From: NBLH01 sp050296515
GTDB taxonomy: Bacteria; Bacteroidota; Bacteroidia; Bacteroidales; NBLH01
Direction: 5' to 3'
DNA: 64,000 bases
Assembly (NCBI GenBank): GCA_050296515.1
Contig: JBNKRJ010000041.1
Location: 1-64,000 of the forward strand
Within the stretch, counting starts at the first letter, position 1. The number at the start of each line of letters is the position of its first letter. Both the position numbers and the translations under genes were made by a program. Shown here piece after piece: positions 9,444-18,823 of the stretch. Under the pieces are notes generated by a model. That model was not told the origin of the DNA and made no database searches. It saw nothing but the letters and a program-made list of their open reading frames with translations.

Positions 9444-10703
9444 ATGGAGAAACAATTTGATGTTGCGATTATTGGAGATAACCTGCAAGCTGCATTACTT
9501 ATTCATGAAACCATCGTCAAAGGTTTAAGTGTTGCTCATCTTATTATTGAGGATGATAAAATGCTAGCTGAGAATGAACCTTTTATCGTTTTTAAATATA
9601 TTGAGTGGGTAAAACTAAGGAAGCGCATTCGGCAAAACAGAATTCTGCATTACCTTAAAACAAATGCCACTCATTTATTATTGACTACTGAAATTGAAGA
9701 GTACAAAAACCTCTCTGTTTTTGAATTGATTCTTTTTCATTTTAACAACCCCTTCTCCAAAAATAGTGTAAAAATCAAGAAGCTTGGAAATTCAGATAAA
9801 TTATATCAGTTGAATTATTCTTCTTACAAAATATCCACAAACAGACTCCATCAGGTAATTCTAAAATCAATTAATAGTGCTGATTTTAAAACAGTTAGAA
9901 CAAATAAACTATGTAAAATAAAAGATAACCTGGAGGAAATTATATTAAGTTTCAAAAACAATGATGAGCTAATCACCAAAAGGGTAATAAATACTAAGAA
10001 AATTTCTCCATTGAAAACACCAACCTCATATTTCACTTATCCGAATAACTCTCTAAAATTAGAAAAGACTATTTTTTATAATACAAAAGATATTTCTATA
10101 GAAGTAATACCTTGGTTTGAATGGGTGTATTTTGAAATCAAGGGTAAGGAAATTCCAAAAACAGAAGAAAATACTATCTCTTTAATTAAGAAGTTTCTGC
10201 CAGAAATTAATATTGATAAAGAGGATGTATTATTATTCAAAAAACATCAACAAAGTGAAACTGTAGAAAATACTGATAATAAAGAATTTAACAACGTAAA
10301 TCTCAACATTTTAAACAATCCTGACTTCAAACAAACCCCAAGCTTATTAATTGGAAGCGACCTTGGAATACCTTATCATCCATTACGAATTATGGAATAC
10401 TGTGACGAAAAATACGATGAAGCCAAACACATTCTACAAAATTCTCAGTTTTTTAAAAAGCTCTTTTACCGTTATGGAACCGAGATAGATAAAATTACCT
10501 ATCAGGCTTACGAGTTTTGGAACCAGACAAAAGACATAAAAAAAACCTGGTTAATGGCAGAGCTCTGGTACCTAGTGAATTATGAGCAATGTATGTCACC
10601 TAATGAATTCATATATAAACATACCGAAGAATGGATGAATGGTAAGGAAACTGATAAAGAGTTAATTAAGAGTTTGTACGAAGAACTTACCAACAAGCAA
10701 TAA
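9444..10703 (+). CDS. degenerate FAD-dependent glycerol-3-phosphate dehydrogenase-like protein
   Basis: A 419-residue protein with the architecture of GlpD but an eroded cofactor site. The N-terminus (FDVAIIGDNLQAALLIHE) aligns with the FAD Rossmann strand, but of the GxGxxG only G11 remains. A central stretch (SIEVIPWFEWVYFEIKGKE) aligns with the GlpD 'iPw...liGTTD' region with TTD lost. The C-terminal helices (RYGTEIDKITYQ, then MAELWYLVNYEQCMSPNEF) match the DAO_C domain 'aEv.yav..E.a.tl.D'. FAD binding looks unlikely, so a non-enzymatic or altered role is inferred. A TAGATTTG box (-7 type) lies at 9429-9436, only about 8 nt before the start codon. I cannot name a function. Confidence 0.6.
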   Translation: MEKQFDVAIIGDNLQAALLIHETIVKGLSVAHLIIEDDKMLAENEPFIVFKYIEWVKLRKRIRQNRILHYLKTNATHLLLTTEIEEYKNLSVFELILFHFNNPFSKNSVKIKKLGNSDKLYQLNYSSYKISTNRLHQVILKSINSADFKTVRTNKLCKIKDNLEEIILSFKNNDELITKRVINTKKISPLKTPTSYFTYPNNSLKLEKTIFYNTKDISIEVIPWFEWVYFEIKGKEIPKTEENTISLIKKFLPEINIDKEDVLLFKKHQQSETVENTDNKEFNNVNLNILNNPDFKQTPSLLIGSDLGIPYHPLRIMEYCDEKYDEAKHILQNSQFFKKLFYRYGTEIDKITYQAYEFWNQTKDIKKTWLMAELWYLVNYEQCMSPNEFIYKHTEEWMNGKETDKELIKSLYEELTNKQ

Positions 10704-10730
10704 TTTGTCTGGTTAAGATTATTAACTTTG
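10704..10730 (+). promoter_or_regulatory. possible dnaG promoter
   Basis: TTTG (10704-10707) and TAACTTTG (10723-10730) resemble the Bacteroidetes -33/-7 boxes and lie about 75 bp upstream of dnaG. The 15-nt spacing is shorter than usual, so only the -7 box is convincing. Confidence 0.4.
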
Positions 10731-10806
10731 CAGATACAAAAAGTAGTTACAATCTAATATTTTAACCCAAACTTTTTACTCGCAACTTTCTATTTGTAAC
10801 TAATTT

Positions 10807-12756
10807 ATGATTGATCAGGATACCGTAAATAGAATAATTGATACAGCACAGATTGTTGATGTGGTACAGGACTTTGTGAACCTGAAACGTCGTGGGGTTA
10901 ACTTTTTGGGTAATTGTCCTTTTCATAATGAAAAAACGCCTTCTTTCACGGTTTCTCCATCAAAAGGTATCTATAAATGTTTTGGATGCGGAAAAGCTGG
11001 TAATTCAGTCGGTTTCATTATGGAGCACGAACAACTAAGTTATCCTGAGGCACTTAAATACCTGGCAAAAAAATATCACATTGAAGTAAAAGAGGAGGAA
11101 TACACTCCACAGCAGGTTGAACAAAAGAACCAACGCGAAAGTATGTTGGTTTTGACAGCTTTTGCTCAAAAGTATTTTACTCATGTATTAAAAAATGATC
11201 CTGAAGGAAAAGCAATTGGTTACTCCTATTTCAAAGAGCGAGGTTTTACACCAGAAATAATTGATAAGTTCCAACTGGGTTACAGTCCAGAAAACAGGAC
11301 AGCTTTTACAGAGCATGCTCAAAAAAATGGCTATAAGCTTGAATATCTTACAGATACTGGCTTAACAATTGACAAAAACGGATACCAGTTTGATCGTTTT
11401 GCAGGGCGGGTTATGTTTCCTATTCATGGGCTATCAGGCAATCCAATCGCATTTGGAGGTCGTATTTTAAAAAGCGATTCAAAAATGGCAAAATATCTGA
11501 ATTCGCCAGAATCAGATATTTACCACAAAAGCAATGTGTTATATGGAATCTACTTTGCAAAACGCGAAATTACTAAGCTGGATAAGTGCTACATGGTGGA
11601 AGGATACACTGATGTTATTTCTTTGCATCAGGCTGGTATTGAGAATGTTGTAGCATCATCAGGAACTTCGTTAACCGAAAATCAAATAAGGTTAGTGAAG
11701 CGGTTTTCCGACAATCTCACCATTTTATATGATGGTGATGCTGCTGGTATAAAGGCTTCATTCAGAGGAATTGACCTGGTACTTGAACAAGGGATGAATG
11801 TAAAAGTAGTTCTTTTCCCAGATGGCGAGGATCCGGATTCTTTCTCAAAGAAATTAAGCAAAAGAGAGTTTCAGGAGTTCATTAAAGACAATGAAAGTGA
11901 TTTTATTAAATTTAAAACCAGTCTGTTGCTTGAAGATGCAAAGAAAGATCCTGTTCAACGAGCCAGATTGATTGGAGACATTGTAAAATCGATTGCCGTT
12001 ATTCCGGACTCCATTACCAGAAGTGTTTATATAAAGGAATGTAGCGATTTGCTTGACGTAAAAGAAGATGCCCTTTATGCCGAAGCAAACAGGATCCTGT
12101 TCAAAAAGCGAGAAGATGAGCGCAAGAAAACATTTTCAGAAAGCCAGCAACAAATAAAACAGTCGCAAAGTACACCCCTACCAGGCTTTATCGATGATGT
12201 TTTTGCCGAAATTAATGAAAAAGAAATAGTGTCTTTTTTGCTGCATTATGGAGATATGGAGCTTTTTTCTGAACCAGGAGACGATCCTTTTTCGGCGCAT
12301 ACAGTTTCAGTAGCCGAATTCATTATTAATGAAATTTTGAATGATGATTTAGAGTTTAAAAATTTAGTTTATCAACAGATTTTTGAGGACTATACTACTC
12401 ATTTCCAAAAAGATGAAATACCTGAGAGTAAGTTTTTTATTAACCATTCTGATGAAAAAATAAGAACTCTTGCGGCTGATATTTTTACCGACAACTATAA
12501 GGCAAGCGCCATTTGGACCAAGGGAGGCAAGAAAATAGAAACACCTGATAAAACATTGAAAGAAGATGTTCCGAAAGCTATTAATAGTTATAAATTGAAA
12601 ATTATCCAACAAGCAATAAAGGAAAATGAAGAACACTTGAAAAATAGTTCGAGTGATGATATTGAATTAATTAACACCTTACTGGAGCAAAAAATAGCGC
12701 TAAATGAAACAAAAAGAAAATTGGCGGCTGAGACGGGAAATAGGATTATTTTTTGA
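10807..12756 (+). CDS. dnaG: DNA primase
   Basis: Makes RNA primers for the replication fork with DnaB helicase. The CHC2 zinc finger is complete (C37, H40, C58, C61). The catalytic core follows, and the TOPRIM domain has E265 (MVEGYTD) and the D309-G-D311 metal motif (LYDGDAAG). The C-terminal 200 residues are helical and charged, consistent with a helicase-binding domain. Its 649 residues fit Bacteroidota DnaG. No rpsU or rpoD is adjacent, so this is not the macromolecular-synthesis operon. A repeat-type hairpin directly follows the stop codon. Confidence 0.96.
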   Translation: MIDQDTVNRIIDTAQIVDVVQDFVNLKRRGVNFLGNCPFHNEKTPSFTVSPSKGIYKCFGCGKAGNSVGFIMEHEQLSYPEALKYLAKKYHIEVKEEEYTPQQVEQKNQRESMLVLTAFAQKYFTHVLKNDPEGKAIGYSYFKERGFTPEIIDKFQLGYSPENRTAFTEHAQKNGYKLEYLTDTGLTIDKNGYQFDRFAGRVMFPIHGLSGNPIAFGGRILKSDSKMAKYLNSPESDIYHKSNVLYGIYFAKREITKLDKCYMVEGYTDVISLHQAGIENVVASSGTSLTENQIRLVKRFSDNLTILYDGDAAGIKASFRGIDLVLEQGMNVKVVLFPDGEDPDSFSKKLSKREFQEFIKDNESDFIKFKTSLLLEDAKKDPVQRARLIGDIVKSIAVIPDSITRSVYIKECSDLLDVKEDALYAEANRILFKKREDERKKTFSESQQQIKQSQSTPLPGFIDDVFAEINEKEIVSFLLHYGDMELFSEPGDDPFSAHTVSVAEFIINEILNDDLEFKNLVYQQIFEDYTTHFQKDEIPESKFFINHSDEKIRTLAADIFTDNYKASAIWTKGGKKIETPDKTLKEDVPKAINSYKLKIIQQAIKENEEHLKNSSSDDIELINTLLEQKIALNETKRKLAAETGNRIIF

Positions 12757-12758
12757 GT

Positions 12759-12806
12759 TTCCAGTTGGCAGTCGGCAGTCGGTAGTTTGAAGACTGCGGA
12801 CTGGAA
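12759..12806 (+). repeat. imperfect hairpin with CAGTCGG tandem units
   Basis: Directly after dnaG, TTCCAGT and CAGTC pair with GACTG and ACTGGAA across a short loop. The left arm holds tandem GGCAGTC units. The 12-mer CAGTCGGCAGTC (12769-12780) recurs exactly at 37740-37751, so this looks like a dispersed extragenic repeat. No strong T run follows. Confidence 0.55.
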
Positions 12807-12848
12807 GCTGCAAATTGCAAAAAACAAGAAAGAACATAGATAAAACTT

Positions 12849-13496
12849 ATGGCACTGCCCTACACCTATAAAAGCAAAATAGAAATTCCTGAAAGCGAAG
12901 CTTTTGAGCCTGAAGAAGTATTGTATAAGCTAGAAAGTCAATTAATTATAAGGCAGTTAGTTTCAGATTTTAATCTTGAAGATGAGAAAATTTCATTCAA
13001 TTATAAAGCCCTCTTTAATATCAAATATCCCGTTGAAATTACACTCAAAAAAGAAGCTGGAATTTGGATATATTATGAAGCTAAACTTATGAAATTAATA
13101 CAGTTAAGTTTAGGTTTAATTATTTTTGTAGCTTTTTTCTCAAGTTTTGAAATAAATGGTTTTCTATGGTTTTCAGCCATCTTTACATTGATATTTTTTA
13201 CCACCAATGTACTTTACATTGAAAATGGGATACAAAAATTGCTTAAATCAACCTCTTTATTCCAAAGTATTGACAATAGACCAGAAGAAAGATTTAGTGA
13301 AGAACAGCTAAAATGGATGAATAATACCAATAAATGCCCGGCATGTGGCGAAGATTTACAACCCTATGATCAAAATTGTCCTGAGTGCGGATTAAGGTTG
13401 CCCCGAAAACCTATTGCTAAGCCTTTTGATGTGAGCAAATATGAAAATAAACAATTAAGTTATTCATACAAAGCCAGGAAAAAGAATGAACCGTAA
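12849..13496 (+). CDS. membrane protein with C-terminal zinc ribbon
   Basis: A 215-residue protein I cannot assign to a named family. Residues 1-80 are soluble and mixed alpha/beta. Two hydrophobic segments lie near 80-120 (LIQLSLGLIIFVAFF and LWFSAIFTLIFFTTNVLYI). A rubredoxin-like zinc ribbon follows with C163-x2-C166 and C177-x2-C180 (CPACGEDL, CPECGLRL). Its last 11 bp overlap the next gene's start, so the two are probably translationally coupled. Confidence 0.75.
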   Translation: MALPYTYKSKIEIPESEAFEPEEVLYKLESQLIIRQLVSDFNLEDEKISFNYKALFNIKYPVEITLKKEAGIWIYYEAKLMKLIQLSLGLIIFVAFFSSFEINGFLWFSAIFTLIFFTTNVLYIENGIQKLLKSTSLFQSIDNRPEERFSEEQLKWMNNTNKCPACGEDLQPYDQNCPECGLRLPRKPIAKPFDVSKYENKQLSYSYKARKKNEP

Positions 13497-14673
13497 ACTT
13501 GCTGCCCACTATATCATTCCCGGAAATGGAAAGCCTATAAAAAATGGAATAGTAACCCTGGATGATTCTGGGAAAGTGCTGGAAGTAAGCCAAACAAATC
13601 AAAACCTACAAGAAATTTCAGGTCTCGAATTTTATAGCGGAGTTTTAGTGCCTGGGTTTGTAAATGCTCATTGCCATTTAGAGCTTTCTCATTTAAAAGG
13701 AAAAATAAAGAGGCGAACAGGTTTACCTGGATTTGTTTCCCAAATTAATCAACTGCGGCAGGCAGAAGAAAGTGAAATTCTAGAAGCCGCAAAGAAGACA
13801 GATAACTATATGTGGCACAATGGAATAGTTGTCGTTGGTGATATTTCAAATACGAATCATAGTTTCAAAATAAAGTCAGAATCAAAATTAACCTACCATA
13901 CCTTTTTAGAGGTTTTTACCACGAATCCGGATTTTGTAAATAAAAAATTTGAATCAGCTTTGGAACTTGAAAAAAAGTTGAAAAATTATGGACTTTCGTC
14001 TTCAATTGTTCCTCACGCACCCTATTCTGTTACACCTGAAATGTTTGAGCTAATTAAAAGACATAGTTTAAGTAAACAAAAGAGTATAAGCATTCATAAC
14101 CAGGAATGCCCTTCTGAAAATGAATTATATCGCTCAAAATCAGGTGAATTATTTGATATTTTTACAGAATTCGGAGTGGATTTTAGTGCCCTGCCTATGA
14201 CTGGGAAAAACTCCCTTGAATCTATCATGATACGAATGCCTGAATCAATAAAAACAATATTGGTTCACAATACTTATTCGACTGAAACAGATATAGATAA
14301 AGCGAATAATTATTTCGATGATTTATATTGGTGCATGTGCCCAAATGCCAACTTGTACATTGAAAACAACTTGCCGGATGTTTCTCTTTTTTACAGAAAA
14401 AATCAAAAAATCTGTATGGGCACTGATTCTCTTGCTTCTAACCATCAATTATCTATTCTTGATGAACTGAAAATTATCAGTGAGAATTTCACGGATGTTC
14501 CTGTTGATAACCTTATTAGTTGGGCTACTTTAAATGGAGCCGAAGCTCTTGGTTTGAACCAAAAATTTGGAAGCATTGAGCCGGGTAAAACACCTGGAAT
14601 TAACCTAATCAAAAAATTCGATTTGCAGAACTTCAGGCTAAAGCCAGAAAGTGAACTAAAAAGGATGGTCTAG
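13486..14673 (+). CDS. metal-dependent amidohydrolase (ATZ/TRZ/aminodeoxyfutalosine deaminase-like)
   Basis: A cytoplasmic hydrolase with a TIM-barrel metal site. Metal ligands are visible: H62-x-H64 (NAHCHLELSH), H177 (VPHAPYS), H204 (IHNQECPSE) and D314 (GTDSLASN). The N-terminal 50 residues form the small beta domain, which returns at the C-terminus (FGSIEPGKTPG). The order resembles deaminases of the cytosine/SAH/aminodeoxyfutalosine group. The exact substrate (for example in futalosine menaquinone synthesis) cannot be settled without neighbours of that pathway, and none are here. It overlaps the preceding gene by 11 bp and the convergent downstream gene by 18 bp. Confidence 0.82.
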   Translation: MNRKLAAHYIIPGNGKPIKNGIVTLDDSGKVLEVSQTNQNLQEISGLEFYSGVLVPGFVNAHCHLELSHLKGKIKRRTGLPGFVSQINQLRQAEESEILEAAKKTDNYMWHNGIVVVGDISNTNHSFKIKSESKLTYHTFLEVFTTNPDFVNKKFESALELEKKLKNYGLSSSIVPHAPYSVTPEMFELIKRHSLSKQKSISIHNQECPSENELYRSKSGELFDIFTEFGVDFSALPMTGKNSLESIMIRMPESIKTILVHNTYSTETDIDKANNYFDDLYWCMCPNANLYIENNLPDVSLFYRKNQKICMGTDSLASNHQLSILDELKIISENFTDVPVDNLISWATLNGAEALGLNQKFGSIEPGKTPGINLIKKFDLQNFRLKPESELKRMV

Positions 14674-15375
14674 CTCTTTCGGCAATGGTTTCATATCTGT
14701 TTTATACATAAAACAATATGCAATTGCAACAAAAAATAAAATACTTATTGAACGGGTAAACAACTCTGTCATTAACCCCCGCCTCATAAAAGCCATGATT
14801 CCAAAAATGAGAGGCACCCAGGCAACATAACCCATTAAACGCAATACACCTTCTAATTTCATTAGCCACAATCCAAAAATAGCAAAGCCAATTGCTAAAC
14901 TACTCCATTTTATCCAGGTAAAAATACTAAGTAGCCTGATATGCATATCAAGCTCTCCGGATTGTAAGTTTGCCGTTATACCCAAAAGCTGAACATTTTC
15001 AAAAACATCACCAATAAACGCCAATAATGCAAGCATCATACCTGCTTTATACCACTTTTGTCCCGATTCTTCGGCCAATCTTTTAAAAAAGAAAAAGAAA
15101 AACGTAGAATAGATAAATGCAAACCCAAAATCAAGCCGATTTCCCTGATCCATTTTGCCTATAAATTGCTCACTATTAAAATCATAATCGGTCAAACCGA
15201 AAAAATCAGTTACTTCGACAGGCGATTGGATAAACTCAAAAAAAACAATGGGTGAACTAAATCGAGGAGCCATATATGGAGCTTCCTGTGGAAAAACGTT
15301 TTTAAGCCAATAAGCACCAGCAAGGATCAATAATCCGATTAATCCAACATATAAAAAAGGCCTGTTTTTAATCAT
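14656..15375 (-). CDS. six-pass membrane protein, unknown
   Basis: A 239-residue hydrophobic protein of about six membrane segments: FLYVGLIGLLILAGAYWL near the N-terminus, then FGFAFIYSTFFFFFF, MMLALLAFIGDVFENVQLL, SLAIGFAIFGLWLM, VAWVPLIFGIMAF and ISILFFVAIAYCFMY. The loop after segment 1 is about 60 residues and probably extracytoplasmic. I recognise no catalytic motif. It overlaps the convergent amidohydrolase gene by 18 bp at its 3' end. Confidence 0.7.
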   Translation of the reverse strand: MIKNRPFLYVGLIGLLILAGAYWLKNVFPQEAPYMAPRFSSPIVFFEFIQSPVEVTDFFGLTDYDFNSEQFIGKMDQGNRLDFGFAFIYSTFFFFFFKRLAEESGQKWYKAGMMLALLAFIGDVFENVQLLGITANLQSGELDMHIRLLSIFTWIKWSSLAIGFAIFGLWLMKLEGVLRLMGYVAWVPLIFGIMAFMRRGLMTELFTRSISILFFVAIAYCFMYKTDMKPLPKELDHPF

Positions 15376-15507
15376 TACTGTTTAGGTTTATTAAGGAAAC
15401 AAAGATATCAGGTATCACTAAAACACAAAAGGTTTTTTTAGATTTTCAGTGTATGTAAAACTCAATCAGTATTTAGGCAATCTCTTTTTTACAAATCTCT
15501 AAACTTT

Positions 15508-15978
15508 TTACTTTTCACTAACATCTTTCAACTTATCCTGCTTTTTCCAATAATCTCCATCACTGGTTTTAAAAAGCTTAATATACCCGTTAAACTTCGA
15601 CTGATTATCTGATTTTATAGTAATTTCCCAACTTTTTGGTTTTTCAACAAGTTCCATCTCTTGTTCATCAGTTGAATCAAACGATTTTTTAAAGTCATTA
15701 TTAATGTTCAAATCAACATCTTCAATAATATTTTCATCCGAAACAGAAAACTTTAAACTAATTGTATTCTTTTCGTTCGAAATTCGCATAACATCCTCAT
15801 TTACTTCTAATTGCAGACATTCAATAATAGATTTATCTATTTTCATGTCTGCTCCATTCGCTTCTAATTCAACAAATTCAAGTCGATGGAATTCACAGTT
15901 TCCACTTTTTTTCTTTTTAATGCATGAGGTGGCAACAAAAAGAGTTAAAACAAATACCAGGAAAAAAAAGGTTCTCAT
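15508..15978 (-). CDS. small lipoprotein, unknown
   Basis: A 156-residue exported protein with a signal ending in the lipobox VATSC followed by a Lys-rich patch (IKKKKSGN). The mature part is charged and probably beta-rich, with no motif I can name. It is monocistronic, and its upstream region separates it from the divergent VWA gene. It is supported by an intact signal peptide and by codon use like its neighbours. Confidence 0.65.
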   Translation of the reverse strand: MRTFFFLVFVLTLFVATSCIKKKKSGNCEFHRLEFVELEANGADMKIDKSIIECLQLEVNEDVMRISNEKNTISLKFSVSDENIIEDVDLNINNDFKKSFDSTDEQEMELVEKPKSWEITIKSDNQSKFNGYIKLFKTSDGDYWKKQDKLKDVSEK

Positions 15979-16132
15979 TGTGTTATAATTTTAATTTTAG
16001 AATACTGGTAAAAATACAAAATCCATTTTCATCGTAACATAAAATTGATAAACAACCACCAATTATTCACAAAATCTAATCTAAATATTCGTAATTTTAT
16101 GCAAATCAGTCTTAATCATAATACTAACAACA

Positions 16133-18733
16133 ATGCGACTAAAATCATTTCTCTTCGCTTTTCTTCTCCTTATTTCAGGAAATCTCATACAATCAAAAGC
16201 AAATGTTAATACAATTAAAATAGCCAACAAACATGTTGAATTTATAGATCAGCTTACCACCCGGTTAATTAAATCACAAGGATGCTTGATATCGCTATAC
16301 AATGGCTTTGAAGGAGCCAGAAAACAACTTCGTTACACACACATTGGAGATGGATATATCTGTGCTAATTTTATCGATGAGAAATACTTTAACAATTTGC
16401 AGACTGAAACAAAGAGTCTCAATACAAAGTATGCAATGTCATTAATTGAGCATGCTGAAAAAGCATATAACATTTATTTGAATATAAACAACTTAAGTAG
16501 AGAATTAGAGATTTATGTGAGACTTGGAGATTATAAAAAGGATCAGGCAAAAAAAGCAGATGAGATATTTAGCAAACTGGTAGTTGCCTTTGATGAATTT
16601 GTTAAAGAACGAGATGCCTATTTTCAATTTACAAAGGAAGTAGCAAGCCAATTCGAAAACGGAGGTTCCTCAAAAAAATACCTTGCCTATATTGATATGT
16701 TAAATTTTATTCTGAACGAAGAAATATTTATATCACAGCTAAAAATTAATTTATGTAGCAAAACCTTCACTTCAAGCTTGCCAACAGATTTGTTATTGAG
16801 CCAGTTAAAAGAATCGGACAGCAAACTGGAAGCAATAAAAAAATATGGAGATGATATCCGTTACTTTTTAAGTTCTGCTCAAAATCAGGTTCAAAAAACC
16901 AAAAGAGAAGCTATTGACAGATATTCAACAGATGCCCGAGAATCAGATGATTATACCAATAACTTTATAAAAAACTATAGGGTATACCTGAACTATTACC
17001 TGATTAACGATTATAACAAATTTGTGAAATCATCAGGACTTCAACTCCTTCAATATCCTAAAATTATTACTGGTTTAAAATTAGATTGTACCAAGAAAGA
17101 TTACAATCAGAATATAGTTAAGTATGAAGCAAAAGAAATCCCTCAATTGGTCACAATTAAACAAAGTAAACAGATTTCTAAAGAAACTGCAGGAGCCTTA
17201 AATAATTACATTGATTTCATCAATACAGAATTACATTACAACTGGGATTTTTCAAGTAAACTTTTCTATTTGAATGAATCAGCAAACCAACAGCTTGAAA
17301 AAAAGGCAGAAAAGTTTTACTTAAGCTTTATGTATTACGAAAAATATGCTTTGCCAACTGCAGCTTATGAAAAAACCATTAACGAAAGCAAATTCATCAA
17401 CCCTGAATACAGCAAAACACTTAACCTTTTGCTAAAAGAGTTAATGGACATCATAACTGAAAAATATCAATTAGTTCTTGCTCTTGATAGTTATATTAAA
17501 GAAAAAAAGTTTCAGGAAGATCGTTTTAAAAAGCTCTATAATTATCTGCAACGATTTGAATATCTGATTGATATGTTTGACAAAAGAAAGCAAAAACTTT
17601 ATGATTACACTCGCCAAATTGCTGAAAGTTACCAACCTGTAAGCGCAAGTCCATGGAATACAGGCGGAACAGAAATGTTGAAGCAGGCAGATGCGGCCTA
17701 TAAAACTTTGAATATTGTAAGAACTGAATTACTTAATAATACCCTTCAAAAGGTCCTGGCAGATGAAATCACAGAAATTTCAAGAGATTTATTAATAAAA
17801 GAATATGATAACCTGAGAGGGTTGAAAAAGATTGGAAGAAATAATGGGAATTGTCCTTATAATCCTTACGAAGACATTGCAAAAACAGCATCTTATTTTT
17901 CTGAAAAAACGGAGAAATTTCCTAATACAGAATACATTAACAGAACAGGATGGCCGAAGTATTATAGAGATTTTATTTATCAATATAACGATATGGTTCA
18001 AGATATTAACAAATTTGTAGAACTAGCTGCAGGAGGATATGAAACTTTTAGTTATCACAAACAGGCTCCTGTTTTTCTTCTTCAAAACGTTCGTCAGCTT
18101 GTTCCTTACAAACTTACCTTGCCAACAGTTAAGGAAGAAGAGCCAATTATTGAACCTAAAAAAGATACCAGTTCTATTTCAATGGATGGGTTTGCGGCCA
18201 ACAACCTGGTATTACTTTTGGATGTTTCAGGTTCTATGAAAGCCAACGACAAACTACCTCTATTAAGGGCGTCTTTTTTAGAAATACTCCCCTATTTAAG
18301 AAATGAAGATGAAATTTCAATAGTGGCCTTTTCAGGTAAAGGTAAAGTATTGCTAAACCCTATATCATGCACCGAAAAAGAAAAAATAACGAAGGTTCTT
18401 GAAAGCCTGGAATCAAAGGGGCAAACCAACTTTGAAAAAGGGTTAAAACTTGCCTATAAAACTGCCAGCTCCAATTTTAAGCCTGATGCCAATAATCGAA
18501 TTATTGTTGCCACTGATGGGGCATTTACTGTTGATGAAGAACTTTATAAACTTTCTGAAAATGAATCTGATAAAAAAATATTTTTAAGCGTTTTTTCTTT
18601 TGGAAATAAGGACAGGGAAGTTCGGTCGTTAAGTAAATTAGCAGATAAAGGAAAAGGAAATTATGAATTTATTGAGCTTTCAAATGCTACAAAAAAATTA
18701 CTACGAGAATTACAGGCCCTTCGAATAAATTAG
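16133..18733 (+). CDS. large exported protein with C-terminal von Willebrand A domain
   Basis: An 866-residue protein with a cleavable signal (SFLFAFLLLISGNLIQSKA). About 650 residues of charged, helical, Tyr-rich sequence follow, with no family I recognise. The C-terminal VWA domain has an intact metal-ion-dependent adhesion site: D697-x-S699-x-S701 (DVSGS), T765 (GQTNFEKG) and D795 (ATDGAF). VWA domains bind ligands through a bridging divalent metal and mediate protein assembly. The domain at the extreme C-terminus suggests a presentation or scaffold role in the envelope. It is followed by a 16-bp perfect terminator hairpin. Confidence 0.78.
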   Translation: MRLKSFLFAFLLLISGNLIQSKANVNTIKIANKHVEFIDQLTTRLIKSQGCLISLYNGFEGARKQLRYTHIGDGYICANFIDEKYFNNLQTETKSLNTKYAMSLIEHAEKAYNIYLNINNLSRELEIYVRLGDYKKDQAKKADEIFSKLVVAFDEFVKERDAYFQFTKEVASQFENGGSSKKYLAYIDMLNFILNEEIFISQLKINLCSKTFTSSLPTDLLLSQLKESDSKLEAIKKYGDDIRYFLSSAQNQVQKTKREAIDRYSTDARESDDYTNNFIKNYRVYLNYYLINDYNKFVKSSGLQLLQYPKIITGLKLDCTKKDYNQNIVKYEAKEIPQLVTIKQSKQISKETAGALNNYIDFINTELHYNWDFSSKLFYLNESANQQLEKKAEKFYLSFMYYEKYALPTAAYEKTINESKFINPEYSKTLNLLLKELMDIITEKYQLVLALDSYIKEKKFQEDRFKKLYNYLQRFEYLIDMFDKRKQKLYDYTRQIAESYQPVSASPWNTGGTEMLKQADAAYKTLNIVRTELLNNTLQKVLADEITEISRDLLIKEYDNLRGLKKIGRNNGNCPYNPYEDIAKTASYFSEKTEKFPNTEYINRTGWPKYYRDFIYQYNDMVQDINKFVELAAGGYETFSYHKQAPVFLLQNVRQLVPYKLTLPTVKEEEPIIEPKKDTSSISMDGFAANNLVLLLDVSGSMKANDKLPLLRASFLEILPYLRNEDEISIVAFSGKGKVLLNPISCTEKEKITKVLESLESKGQTNFEKGLKLAYKTASSNFKPDANNRIIVATDGAFTVDEELYKLSENESDKKIFLSVFSFGNKDREVRSLSKLADKGKGNYEFIELSNATKKLLRELQALRIN

Positions 18734-18770
18734 TAATTACAGTAATGAAATAAAAGGATATAGAGTTAAT

Positions 18771-18819
18771 TCAAAAGGATGTAAACTGGAAATTTGATTT
18801 TCGGTTTACATCCTTTTGA
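18771..18819. terminator. bidirectional terminator, 16-bp perfect stem
   Basis: The arms at 18771-18786 and 18804-18819 pair perfectly (TCAAAAGGATGTAAAC and its complement), with A-rich and T-rich ends. The hairpin lies between the convergent VWA and glmS-like genes and can terminate both. Confidence 0.85.
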
Positions 18820-18823
18820 TTGA

